From Dactylis glomerata (taxonomy: Eukaryota > Streptophyta > Magnoliopsida > Poales > Poaceae), in the NCBI GenBank assembly GCA_007115705.1, contig QXEO01000546.1, forward strand, positions 12,761,465 through 12,825,464: a stretch of 64,000 nt of DNA, read 5' to 3'. The translations under genes and the position numbers were made by a program. Of this stretch, positions 55,301 to 64,000 are shown in pieces. The notes below the pieces were generated by a model. The model saw nothing but the letters and a program-made list of their open reading frames with translations. It had not been told where the DNA came from and made no database searches. Each line of letters starts with the position of its first letter. The stretch's first letter is position 1.

Positions 55301-56721
55301 TAGGCTCCATATGGGGTGATGAAGGATGTCTTGATCTGATCCGGCTGGAAGAGCGGGATCTGGTGGTAGCCTGAATAGGCGTCGAGGAAGGATAGCATGT
55401 CACAATCGGCTGTGGAGTCGATCACCTGGTCAATCCGTGGTAGTGCGAAAGGATCCTTGGGGCAAGCCTTGTTGAGGCTGGTGTAGTCGATACACATTCG
55501 CCAAGTGTTATTCTTCTTTAGAACCAAGACTGGGTTCGCAAGCCAGTCAGGGTAAAATACCTCCATGATAAAGCCGGCTGCAAGGAGCCAGGCAATCTCC
55601 TCGCTAATAGCTTTTCTCTTTTCTTCTGCAAAGCACCGCAGTGGCTGCTTGACTGGCTTGGCATCTGGCCGGACGTTGAGTGAGTGCTCAGCTAGCTCCC
55701 TCGGCATACCTGCCATATCCTTTGGAGACCATGCGAAGATGTCCCGATTCTCACGGAGGAAGCTAGTGAGCTCGCTTTCCTATTTAGCAGAAAGGCCGGT
55801 GCCGATGATGACGTACTTGGTGGGATCACTCTCGTCCAGCAGGATCTTTTTGGTGTCGTTGGCTGGCTTGAACTGCTCCACCGGCGACTGGCGAACCGGC
55901 ACATCTTGCTGGGTCAGCTCCATGCGATGTAGAAGCTGCCGCTTTTCCTCGGTGATGACCAGTGCCTCTGCCAGCTGCGAGCTCTCCTTTGCGCAGGCCA
56001 GGGACTTCTTGAAGCTTCTCGAAACCGTGATCACACCTCTGGGTCCTGGGAGCTTCATCTTCAGATAGGCGTAATGCGGGACGGCCATGAACTTGGCCAG
56101 GGCTGGACGGCCAAGCAGCGCGTGGTAGGGACTGCTGATGTCCACCACCTCGAACCAGATGGGCTCACGGCGGCTATTCTCCTTCTTTCCGAAGAGAACC
56201 TCCAGCTGCACCTTGCCCAAAGGGGTGCAAGAATGCCCAGGCACGATGCCATGGAAGGTGAGCCGGCTCGGTTTCAGCTGAGCAAGCGGGATGTCCAACT
56301 TCTCCAGAGAGCTTCGGTAAAGAAGGTTGATACTACTACCGCCGTCGATGAGCACGCGGGAGAACCGACACATGTGCGTATCAGAACACACAACAGGATC
56401 CAGGACCAGAGCGTACTCTCCAGGGCTGGGCATCAGCCTCGGATGGTCCTCGCACCCCCAGGTAATGGCCGCCTCAGACCAATGCATGAACTGGGGTTCT
56501 GCAGGCATCACAGCGTTCACCTCTGCCTCAAGCCAAAGGTCGTTCCTTTTGTCCTTGCCGGGGGTGGTAAAGATGTGATACTGCTCAACATCCGCCGGGA
56601 AGTCATCCTCTTGATCCGGCTCGCCTCCAGCCGGGTCGCGTTGTTGGTCCTCCTGACCTCTAGCCGGTTGCGCTTGCGACGCGCCAGGGATCTGCCGAGC
56701 GCGCTGCTCTAGCTCTCTCAT
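52383..56721 (-). pseudogene. pol: Element B protease-RT-RNase H-integrase, broken
   Basis: The protease has DGGSS near 56340. The frame ends at TAG (55780-55782), then continues in the same frame into reverse transcriptase (FLDAYSGYHQI near 55375, YVDD near 55187). The frame stops at 55060 and is scrambled by compensating shifts from 54720 to 55060. A long frame (54860-52677) holds the Gypsy RNase H, the Tat-specific second RNase H (HFDGSK near 54330, EYEAL, FEDSDLV) and integrase. Its zinc domain (HHASS...CNDC) and catalytic residues (GLDMVGPF, TDNG, KVEKAN) are intact. TAG at 52677 interrupts the C-terminus, which otherwise ends at 52383. An Ala/Pro/Gly-rich linker with ~25-residue repeats lies between RNase H and integrase (about 53690-53900). 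Confidence 0.85.
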
Positions 56722-57298
56722 GAAATGGCACTGACGCGTGCTGTGGGTCGCTTCCCTGCCCGGGGAGGTGTGAAACTTACACGGCTGATCAAGTATAGCA
56801 TCAAGGGTTTACTTGCCCTCTTTGCGCCCATGACCGCTGCCGGCAGCCCCCGGGCCTCCTTGGTCAGGAGCTGCCCGCTTTGAGCTAGCAGATCCTCTAG
56901 GGAACGTCTCGACGTGGTCAAGCCACAGGTGGATGTGCAGCGCCGATGAGCGAGTCTGGGACTCCGATCCTGGCGCTGACTCCGGGATCAGGCATGGCCT
57001 GCTTGCTCCGCCGCCTTGCTGGGCGCGGCGGCCTTGGGCGCTGCCGCTCAGAGCACGGCCGCGCTGCCCGCGCCCTCCGCGGCCTCGGCTTGCCGACGGC
57101 GACCGCTGGATCTGGCCGGGGACGGCGGTGGCGAAGCTACGCCGCAGGTCACGAGCGAGTTTGGTCGGTGCATCTCCATGCACGTCGTAGAACTCGCTGA
57201 GCGTGGTGCTTGCACTGCACCGGTTGGCCTCGTCCTCAGCCACCTTGCTAAGGAGGACGAGACGCGTCCGCTCCAGGGCCTCGGTGAACGGATCGTAT
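56722..57298 (-). pseudogene. gag: Element B gag, C-terminal part
   Basis: This is collinear in frame with the protease. It contains FYDVHGDAPTKLARDLR, an Arg/Gly-rich tract, a TAA at 56809-56811, and a Cys/His cluster (CKFHTSPGREATHSTRQC) just before 56721. The N-terminal part is missing because element C is inserted at 57299. Gag would form the particle and bind RNA. Confidence 0.7.
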
Positions 57299-57997
57299 GG
57301 GCACCTAGAGGGGGGGGGGTGAATAGGTGCTACTCAAATTTTAGTTCCTTTTCAATTTAGGCTTGACACAAAGGTAAATTCTCTAGATATGCAACTAAGG
57401 TGAATTTACCTATATGTCAACTAGCAAGCTAAGCAAGATACAAGTAGTAAAGGTAATAAAGGATAGAGGTAACCGAGAGTGGAGCACACGGAGACACGGA
57501 TGTAATTCCCGTAGTTCCTTCCTTTTTAGGGGAAGTACGTCTACGTTGGAGGGGTGTGGTTGCCACAAAGGCCTAACCAACGCCACAAAGGCTCACCCTA
57601 TTCTCCGGTGCAAGCTTCCGCCACAAAGGCCTAGCTCACTTTCCACTAAGGGATTCCTCAAGGCGGAACCGGCCTTTACAAAACTTGGGGCACAACTCCA
57701 CAACTGAATTGGAGGCTCCCAAGCACCACAAAGATCTCAATCAACAAGTATCAAGATTTCAATCACACAAACAAGGTCAAGGGACACAAGGGAACCCAAG
57801 ACCAAAGGGCCCTCTAGCAAATGAGAGGGGAAATCAAATCGCTTCGGTGAGGATGTAGATCAAGGCCTTCTCCTTCGATTCTCCAAAGATCAACGACTTT
57901 GGTGGGTTGAGGGAGGAGATCTTGCGAATTTGGTGGCTCGAAAATGGGGTCTTTTTCTTCACAGCTCGAGCAACTTGAGGTAGAAGAAGGGGAGGGG

Positions 57998-58006
57998 TAT
58001 TTATAG
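57998..58006 (-). promoter_or_regulatory. TATA box of element C LTR
   Basis: The minus strand reads CTATAAATA within GGGGCTATAAATACCCC. The nearest palindrome is about 40 bp upstream. Confidence 0.65.
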
Positions 58007-58043
58007 CCCCTCCCAAAATGTAGCCGTTGCTGAGTTGGAGGGG

Positions 58044-58331
58044 CGGATTATCCGGCCAAAGTTGGGCCAGATTATCCGGCTAGCCGGATTATCCGGCCCC
58101 TGGCCGGATTATCCGCCCCCCCCATCTGGGTGACGCCGCGCCAGGTCCTTAGCAGAATTTCAGCCACCCCCGGGAGAGGGCGGATTATCCGGCCAAAGCT
58201 GGGGCGGATTATCCGGCTGGCCGGATTATCCGGCCCCCCTATCTGGGTGACGCCACGATAAGTCCTTAGCCGTTTTTCGGCCATCCAGAGGGGGCGGATT
58301 ATCTGGCCACCCCTGGCCGGATAATCCAGCC
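58044..58331. repeat. Palindrome cluster in the Sirevirus LTR
   Basis: Copies of CGGATTATCCGG or near matches lie at 58044, 58068 (variant), 58084, 58104 (variant), 58181, 58205, 58221, 58295 (variant) and 58317 (variant). The CCGGATTATCCGG form is a perfect inverted repeat around a central T. Sirevirus LTRs of other grasses are known to carry clustered palindromes of the type CCGGACTGTCCGG, and this looks like the local version. Confidence 0.85.
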
Positions 58332-58437
58332 TGGCATTTCTTCAAATGATAATCCTGCAAAACTTAGCACACAATTAGTATCACTAATGTTGTTATCTAA
58401 CACACAAAATCTGAGGGAAACAAAGTTTGCACTTTCA

Positions 58438-58456
58438 ATCTCCCCCTTTTTGGTGT
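58438..58456 (-). promoter_or_regulatory. Polypurine tract of element C
   Basis: The minus strand reads CCAAAAAGGGGGAGAT directly before the LTR start TGAAAGTG. This is a classical Copia/Sirevirus tract. Confidence 0.85.
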
Positions 58457-58970
58457 TAGATGACAACACTAGGATTTGCAAGAAAGGTCGAATAATTCAA
58501 ACAACGAATAATTGATCAAAATACACAGCTCCCCCTAGATGTGTGCAACTTCACCAATGAGTTTAGAAGAGACATACCATTGCATAGATAACTCAAATAT
58601 TATGGATTATGGAATTCCGAATATGATAATATGATATGCCGGGCAATAATTCCATAGCCATTTCACCAATAACCATGAGCTGATAAAAATAAGTGAACAA
58701 CACATAATGATCCACATAGCATATTAAGAACATATGACATAGTCTCATACACCACATGGTAGCATATAAACGACACGAAGTTCAACCACACACAAAGTTC
58801 GACTTAAGACAAACAAAATAAGAAGAAACACAAGCGCTAAAGAATGATAAGCGCGCAAGCTTGTGTTTCCACCCATGCAAATCCCGACAAATTCCTAATA
58901 GAACTACTTCTCCCCCTTTGGCATCAAGACACCAAAAAGGGAGAAGAGCGATGCTACACGTCCCGAGAAA
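58457..58970 (-). other. Element C region between env-like gene and purine tract
   Basis: AT-rich and non-coding. A second purine-rich AAAGGGGGAGAAGT at about 58906-58920 (minus) resembles the duplicated purine tracts described for Sireviruses. Confidence 0.5.
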
Positions 58971-60482
58971 TCACTCGTCCACGTCATCGAAGTCCTCATC
59001 ATCATAATCTCCGCCATCACCCTCGTCATCTCCAGCATCTTCATCCTCATCAACAAAGTCCTCCTCAGCCTCAAAGTCCTCCTCAGCCTCTGCACGAGCA
59101 CCTCCTGCGGGAGCATCTGGAGCATCAAAGAGATGTTGCTGCATATCCATCCAGTTGTAGTGGTCGATGTTCCAAGCTTCATAGGCCACAGGAGCAGTAG
59201 GAGTGGGATCGGCGGTCTGAGCACCACTGAGACGGTGAAGGATAAGCTGCTGAGTGTCCTGGATGCTCTTCCTCTCGACATAGGCCTGGTAGTTCTCACG
59301 GTGGATCTCTACCTTCATGCACAGAACATTCCGCTCAAACCAACTGAGCTTCCTCACCTCCCTAGACACAACAGATGCAGCAGCCCTCTGTTCACGAGCA
59401 GTAGCACTAGTCCTCGCATCAGCCATGAAAGTGTCAGGATATGCAGCTGAAGGAGCAGATTTCGCCTTTCTCTTGATGTACATCTTCTTAACTTTGTGCT
59501 CCACACAGTCATCATGAATATCATAGTCTCCAAGGACATGCTTAATGAGAAGCATGATGAAAGGAGCATATGGCACAGTGTTCCTCTGAATAATAGCATC
59601 CTTGATCTCATAGAAGATGAAATCCATCACATCAAGGGTAAAGTCCTCAGCAGGGTCAGTCGACGTGGCACACTCATGAGCAAAAGCAAGCAGATCAACC
59701 AGAGAGGTGCGAATGGCATCATTGTTTCCACCACTAGGAGCAATGTTCTCCCTGAAAATGCGGACCAGCTGATCATAAAGCGGATGTAGGCCATTGATGA
59801 AGCCCACAACACCTGTGGAGTCATAGAGGTCATGGAGCTTGTCCTTGTCAGGCTTGTTCCCCGGGTTGTGGATACGCCGACCCACTGGAGTGTCTCCATC
59901 ATACGCATACCCCAAGAGAGAGGCAAACGTAGTGAAGTTCGATGTACACTCATGTTCGCCGGTCATCCACTTCATAGATTTCTGAGCATTGGGAAAAATC
60001 ACCAGAGTAGCATAGAACTGCTTGATAAGACCGGGATTGTAGTCGCACTGAATGTTGGCCAATCCCATCAAACCCATCTTCTCAATCACAAAGAGTGCTT
60101 CATCAAAGTAAGACTTGCTGCGGAGGTGATCAAAGTCAATCGGATGCATTGGACGGCAAGGATTCTTGAAAGGCTCATAAATATCACGAAAAATCCCCCA
60201 CTGCTCCTCATTCCAGAAACCCCTGTCTTCAATGTCTTCATCTCTTGCAGTAGCATACCAATTGTTCCTCCGCACAAGAATGTACTCGGCCTCTGGCATC
60301 TTCTTGTAGTCAGGACGGGGCTCTTTGCCTTTGCGACGACGGGCACGAGCTTTGGCAACCTTGCTCCTGCTCAGCCTTCCTAGCAGCTTCCCTCTGTTCC
60401 CGACGGATGGCAATCTCATCCATAAGAACTCCTTCCTCATTCCGAACAAGCCGACGCTTGCGCTTCGGGATACTCGGACCAC
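58971..60482 (-). pseudogene. Element C env-like third gene (frameshifted)
   Basis: After an acceptor-like CTTTCACAG at 60483 the minus strand encodes a basic start (GGPSIPKRKRRLVRNEEG). A frame change follows near 60365, then about 460 codons to 58971. This resembles the plant-transposon-protein type product of the Sirevirus 3' gene, with MPEAEYILVRRNNWYA, FWNEEQWGIF and FDHLRSKSYFDEALF. The C-terminal ~40 residues are almost all Asp and Glu. There is no clear transmembrane segment, so env-like refers to gene position only, and the role is unknown. It sits downstream of its own TATA box and a palindrome cluster, and its first exon is not identified. Confidence 0.6.
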
Positions 60483-60636
60483 CTGTGAAAGAGAGATGCA
60501 CGGAGAGCATGGGGATAAGCGTATGCACACGAGTATCGGAAAGGAACAACGAATCATGAAAGATGAACAAGCAAATTCCACTAAATGAACCAAATTGACA
60601 GCAGCAAATATAAAAAGATGTTGCAGTGAAATCCCA

Positions 60637-60676
60637 GGCCGGATTATCCGGCCAGGGGTGGCCGGATAATCCGGCC
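60637..60676. repeat. Palindrome pair in the env-like gene leader or intron
   Basis: GGCCGGATTATCCGGCC (60637-60653) and GGCCGGATAATCCGGCC (60660-60676) are perfect 17-bp palindromes separated by six bases. They lie in the presumed leader or intron upstream of the main exon. Confidence 0.8.
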
Positions 60677-61020
60677 CCCCGAAAGTTTCTTCTACAACTT
60701 GCTGCAGATATCAATTTGATAGATCGGGGAAAGTGTTCATACAACATGATTCATAAACAAGATAAACAACACCTAGAGGGCAAAATCACCAAGAACAAGA
60801 AAGGGTAAAGTCACATCCAAGGAGAAGGACAATACCCGCATCCATTGCGAAATCCGCTTGGTGAATGCCTTCCAGAGGAGAAGGAGAGCAACCTCCGAAG
60901 AAATCAGGCCAAAAGGTTGGCCGGAGCTCCGGCGGCGGCGATGGGAAGGAGGCGGCGGCGGCAGGGAGCACCTGGAAGGGGTGGGGAGGGAACTGCCCTA
61001 GGGCAGCCCGACCCTGCCCC

Positions 61021-61028
61021 TTATATAC
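61021..61028 (-). promoter_or_regulatory. Internal TATA box ahead of the env-like gene
   Basis: The minus strand reads GTATATAAGGGG, followed by a GC-rich leader. It lies 14 bp downstream of a palindrome cluster, mirroring the LTR promoter, and suggests the third gene has its own promoter. Confidence 0.6.
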
Positions 61029-61041
61029 CCAGGGTCACTAC

Positions 61042-61119
61042 GGCCGGATTATCCGGCCAGGAAGGGGCGGATAATCCGGCCCCCCGGATATTCCGGCCCA
61101 GAGAGGGCGGATATTCCGG
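61042..61119. repeat. Palindrome cluster upstream of the internal promoter
   Basis: GGCCGGATTATCCGGCC (61042-61058), CGGATAATCCGG (61068-61079), CCGGATATTCCGG (61084-61096) and CGGATATTCCGG (61108-61119) stand in a row. The first two match the LTR motif and the last two have an altered centre. Confidence 0.85.
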
Positions 61120-61640
61120 CCTGGAGCCAGCAAACTGGCCAACTCGAAATTTTCAAAAACAGATGTTGTTTTGATGAAAAATTTGAACTCGTGTGCATAG
61201 ATAGATGTCTTGAGAGAGGATGGCTTAGGTGAGAGAGCAAACACGGAGTGGTTCTCGACACTTAACATTGCAAGAGCAAATCGACTAAAAATCCAATGCA
61301 AGTGCCTTCCCATATCAAAAAAAGAAATAACATCGGGAGAGAACACCAAAACCTCAAATAAGATATGCAATGAATCAACTCTTCGAAAAGAAGAGGTCGG
61401 TGGCCGAAGCCACCATGTTTGAGTGTTATGGCATTGGACCGCGAAGATGTATCTTGAGTCCATAACCACTACTCGTCATTGAAGCTCAAAAATCATAAAA
61501 TGATATTAAGAGAATGATATGATTACTATCGGCATTATGGGGGGAGGGATAGCCCAATTAATTAGGACCGCACTCCCCCTATTTCCATGCCCACACCTAA
61601 ACCAAACATGCATTGAGATATAGGTGTATTTGCAAGATGT

Positions 61641-64000
61641 TCAAGCCACACTCCTTGAATCGATGATATTTAGCTCATTCCTCAAATATCCAAATCTTGC
61701 TTCATCAAGAGGCTTCGTGAATATATCGGCAAGTTGATCCTTGGTGCCAACATAAGCAAGCTCAATATCACCACGGGCAACATGATCTCTAATAAAATGA
61801 TTCCGGATCTCAATATGCTTGGTTCTTGAATGTTGCACCGGATTATAGGCGATCTTGATGGCACTTTCATTGTCACATAAAAGAGGCACTTTGTCACAAT
61901 TGACACCGTATTCCTTCAAAGTTTGCCTCATCCATAACAATTGAGTGCATCCACTTGCGGCGGCAATGTATTCGGCTTCGGCGGTGGAGAGAGAAATACA
62001 ATTTTGCTTCTTAGAAGACCAACACACCAAAGACCTACCAAGAAATTGGCAAGCTCCGGAGGTTGATTTCCTATCATCCTTGTCACCGGCCCAATCCGAA
62101 TCCGTGAAGCCACAAAGAGAGAAATCCGAGCCTTTGGGATACCAAAGCCCATAAGTTGGGGTATGAACTAAATATCGAAAGATTCTCTTAACCGCCATAA
62201 GGTGGCTTTCTTTAGGAGCGGCTTGATACCTTGCACACACACCTACACTCAACACAATATCGGGTCTAGATGCGCAAAGGTAAAGCAAAGAACCGATCAT
62301 AGAACGATATACCTTTTGATCCACATCTTTACCATTGGGATCAAGTTCAAGATGACATTTTGTGGCCATTGGTGTTGCGGCCCCATTAAGTTCCTTCATC
62401 TTGAACCTCTTGAGCATGTCTTGGACATATTTGGCTTGATAGATGAAAGTCCCTTCTTTCAATTGCTTGATTTCAAAACCAAGAAAGAACTTCATTTCGC
62501 CCATCATAGACATCTCGAACCTATCGGTCATAAGCTTTGAAAATTCATCATTAAAAGCTTTGTTAGTAGAGCCAAAGATAATATCATCAACATATAGTTG
62601 GCATACGAAAAGCTCCCCATTGACCCTCTTAGTAAAAAGAGTAGGATCGATTTGCCCAACTTCAAACCCACGGTCTACCAACAACTCCCTAAGGTGCTCA
62701 TACCACGCACGTGGGGCTTGTTTAAGGCCATAGAGTGCCTTATGGAGTTTGTAGACATGGTTAGGAAAGTTGAGATCCTCAAACCCCGGGGGTTGCTTAA
62801 CATACACTTCCTCTTTCAATGGACCATTAAGAAATGCACTCTTAACATCCATTTGTTGCAACTTAAAATTATGATGAGTGGCATATGCAAGAAGGATACG
62901 GATGGACTCAAGACGAGCCACGGGAGCATAAGTTTCTCCAAAGTCAATGCCTTCAACTTGGGAGAAACCTTGAGCAACCAATCTTGCCTTGTTCCTCACA
63001 ACAATTCCATGCTCATCTTGCTTGTTCTTGAATATCCACTTTGTGCCAATCACATTGCGATACTCCTTTGGTTTCTCTACTAACACCCAAACATTATTGC
63101 GCTTGAAGTTGTTGAGTTCTTCATGCATAGCATCCAACCAATCCGGATCTTCAAGTGCTTCAAATACTTTCTTGGGTTCAACCATGGAGATATAAGCATG
63201 ATGAGAGCTAAATTGTGCCAATTGACGCCGGGTTGACACTTTGCTTCTTAAATCTCCAATAACCCTCTCAAGGGTATGACCTTTAAGTTCCAAGTCTCTT
63301 TCAACTCTTTTCTTGCGACGGGCTTCGATCTCCTCATTAGACCTTGAAGGAGATACTTGATCATCTTGATCATTTTGGTCCCCGTCTTGACCATCAAATT
63401 GACCTTGATCATCATTATCTTCATGAGTAGGTTGATCTTGGTCATGTGAAGAATTGGGGGCGGTTGAGATAACCGGAGAGGATGGTGGTGCCCCTTCTTC
63501 TTCATGAAGGTCCTTGTCTTGTTCTTCGGTTGGTGCATTAGTTGCTTCCTTGGGAGAGGCTTGTTGAGCTTGTGAAGATGAAGGCTCCACTTGAGTAGAG
63601 CATAGTCCTTCCCGGTCGGCCACAAGGTGTCCCTCAATGGGGCGGAAAAATCCCACGCCCATTCTTCCTATGGCTTCTCGAGGTATTTCATCATCTACAT
63701 CACAAGAAACAACATCTCGCCCCCCTTGGGAGCCGTCATTCTCTTCGAATACCACACTACAAGATTCTTCAACACGTCCGGTGGACTTATTGAAGACTCT
63801 ATAAGTGTGGGATTCGGCACCATAACCAACAAAAATACCTTCTATTGCTTTTGGATCAAATTTACCTAAACGAACTCCTTTTCTTTTAAAGAAACACTTA
63901 CACCCGAAAACCCGGTAGTAGGAGATGTTGGGCTTGCTTCCGGTGAGTATTTCATATGGAGTCTTGTTTAGGCCTTTGCGGAGGAAGAGCCGGTTTGAAG
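61641..64000 (-). CDS. pol: Element C pol: integrase C-terminus, reverse transcriptase, RNase H (partial)
   Basis: The frame is open from the window edge and ends at 61641. The first ~90 codons match the Copia integrase C-terminus (LNKTPYEILTGSKP, VFGCKCFF, AIEGIFVGY). A Ser/Asp/Glu-rich linker follows, then Copia reverse transcriptase from about 63180 (DPDWLDAMHEELNNF, WIFKNKQDEHG, DVKSAFLNG, YVDDIIFGSTNK near 62560-62600). Last is RNase H (GFTDSDWAGDKDDRKSTSG, SLSTAEAEYIAAASG, LLCDNESAIKIA). All visible catalytic motifs are intact and no stop interrupts 786 codons, so this copy may be young. It copies the element's RNA into DNA in virus-like particles. Confidence 0.9.
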   Translation of the reverse strand, partial: SNRLFLRKGLNKTPYEILTGSKPNISYYRVFGCKCFFKRKGVRLGKFDPKAIEGIFVGYGAESHTYRVFNKSTGRVEESCSVVFEENDGSQGGRDVVSCDVDDEIPREAIGRMGVGFFRPIEGHLVADREGLCSTQVEPSSSQAQQASPKEATNAPTEEQDKDLHEEEGAPPSSPVISTAPNSSHDQDQPTHEDNDDQGQFDGQDGDQNDQDDQVSPSRSNEEIEARRKKRVERDLELKGHTLERVIGDLRSKVSTRRQLAQFSSHHAYISMVEPKKVFEALEDPDWLDAMHEELNNFKRNNVWVLVEKPKEYRNVIGTKWIFKNKQDEHGIVVRNKARLVAQGFSQVEGIDFGETYAPVARLESIRILLAYATHHNFKLQQMDVKSAFLNGPLKEEVYVKQPPGFEDLNFPNHVYKLHKALYGLKQAPRAWYEHLRELLVDRGFEVGQIDPTLFTKRVNGELFVCQLYVDDIIFGSTNKAFNDEFSKLMTDRFEMSMMGEMKFFLGFEIKQLKEGTFIYQAKYVQDMLKRFKMKELNGAATPMATKCHLELDPNGKDVDQKVYRSMIGSLLYLCASRPDIVLSVGVCARYQAAPKESHLMAVKRIFRYLVHTPTYGLWYPKGSDFSLCGFTDSDWAGDKDDRKSTSGACQFLGRSLVCWSSKKQNCISLSTAEAEYIAAASGCTQLLWMRQTLKEYGVNCDKVPLLCDNESAIKIAYNPVQHSRTKHIEIRNHFIRDHVARGDIELAYVGTKDQLADIFTKPLDEARFGYLRNELNIIDSRSVA

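Larger units (their letters stand above)
48910..57298 (-). mobile_element. Element B: second Tat-type Gypsy, 5' part cut by element C
   Basis: The 3' LTR is 48910-49625, adjacent to a purine tract, then an antisense AT-hook/B3 gene, then pol on the minus strand (52383-56721) and the C-terminal part of gag. Like A it has a second RNase H domain, placing it in the Tat lineage. The gag is interrupted at 57298 by Sirevirus C, so the 5' LTR and primer site lie beyond the window. The 5 bases AGCCA at 48905-48909 should recur at its other end. The whole element is exceptionally rich in the palindromic core GCCGGC. Confidence 0.85.
57299..58437 (-). repeat. Element C 3' LTR
   Basis: On the minus strand the LTR starts TGAAAGTGCAAACTTTG and ends GGTGCCCA. 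It contains at least nine CCGGATTATCCGG-type palindromes between 58044 and 58330. They lie upstream of the TATA box at 57998-58006. Confidence 0.8.
60677..61640 (-). other. Element C spacer between pol and env-like gene, with internal promoter
   Basis: Minus-strand transcription from the TATA box at 61021-61028 would read a GC-rich leader (about 60870-61010) and then an intron-like AT-rich part. Positions 61130-61640 directly after pol are non-coding and AT-rich. Confidence 0.5.
57299..64000 (-). mobile_element. Element C: Sirevirus (Copia), partial
   Basis: The order on the minus strand is pol (from the window edge to 61641), an env-like gene (60482-58971), a purine tract AAAAAGGGGGAGAT and a 1,139-bp 3' LTR (58437-57299). 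A third gene after Copia pol and a palindrome-rich LTR are Sirevirus features. Triticeae examples include Maximus and Barbara, but the family here is not settled. The 5' part lies beyond the window. TCGTA at 57294-57298 should be its target duplication. Confidence 0.8.

Noticed and set aside
58044..61119. CRISPR-like or satellite interpretation of the regularly repeated palindromes
   Set aside because: Spacing is irregular, there are no unique spacers of constant length, the host is a plant, and the motif fits the known habit of Sirevirus LTRs.

Overview
The window is plant nuclear DNA, almost certainly from a Triticeae grass (the wheat, barley and Aegilops group). The reasons are a BARE/Angela/WIS-like Copia LTR start near position 331, Athila-type Gypsy LTRs beginning TGATACGTCTCCAACGTATC, a Sirevirus (Copia) element, and nesting depth typical of Triticeae intergenic DNA. 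No complete, clearly functional host gene is visible. What looks like host coding sequence is a degraded RRM (hnRNP/Musashi-like) exon and two genes carried inside a Mutator-like DNA transposon. Family names beyond lineage level are tentative because no database was searched.

Layout. Positions 1-4499 hold a Copia LTR scrap, a LINE 3' end with a zf-RVT domain and poly-A, MITE-like debris and a GC-rich stretch that may be the front of a dead gene. Positions 4500-19296 are one complete non-autonomous LTR element on the minus strand. Its LTRs are about 6 kb, its core is 2.75 kb and non-coding, it has an initiator-Met tRNA primer site, and the target duplication TTATC is exact. It separates the GC-rich front (3290-3830) from the RRM exon relic (19408-19568). 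Positions 21423-26639 are a MULE with ~95-bp terminal inverted repeats and a 9-bp target duplication. It carries a two-exon B3-domain gene (minus) and an F-box/DUF295-like gene (plus) interrupted by one in-frame TAG, with no transposase.

Positions 27001-64000 are a Russian doll of retrotransposons. A short-LTR element (27001-28365) is interrupted by Athila-like element F (plus; LTR from 28366, primer site and gag start at 48647-48909). F's 5' LTR is split by a minus-strand non-autonomous Athila-like element D (29150-47797, TSD ATGCT). D is itself split by a Tat-type Gypsy A (plus, 29658-39792, TSD TCAAG) and by a deletion derivative E (plus, 41329-44953, TSD GGCTT). F's internal region is then broken at 48910 by a second Tat-type Gypsy B (minus), and B's gag is broken at 57299 by Sirevirus C (minus), which runs off the window.

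The most interesting biology is regulatory. Both Tat elements, A and B, carry between pol and the 3' LTR a convergent antisense gene. It encodes an AT-hook plus B3-type DNA-binding protein and has its own TATA-like promoter. A third B3 protein, with a Gly/Arg-rich N-terminus, sits in the MULE. In Sirevirus C, a palindrome (GGCCGGATTATCCGGCC and variants) is clustered just upstream of the LTR TATA box and again just upstream of an internal TATA box in front of the 3' env-like gene. A and B also share an in-frame UAG at exactly the same place between protease and reverse transcriptase, which could be readthrough or shared decay by cytosine deamination.
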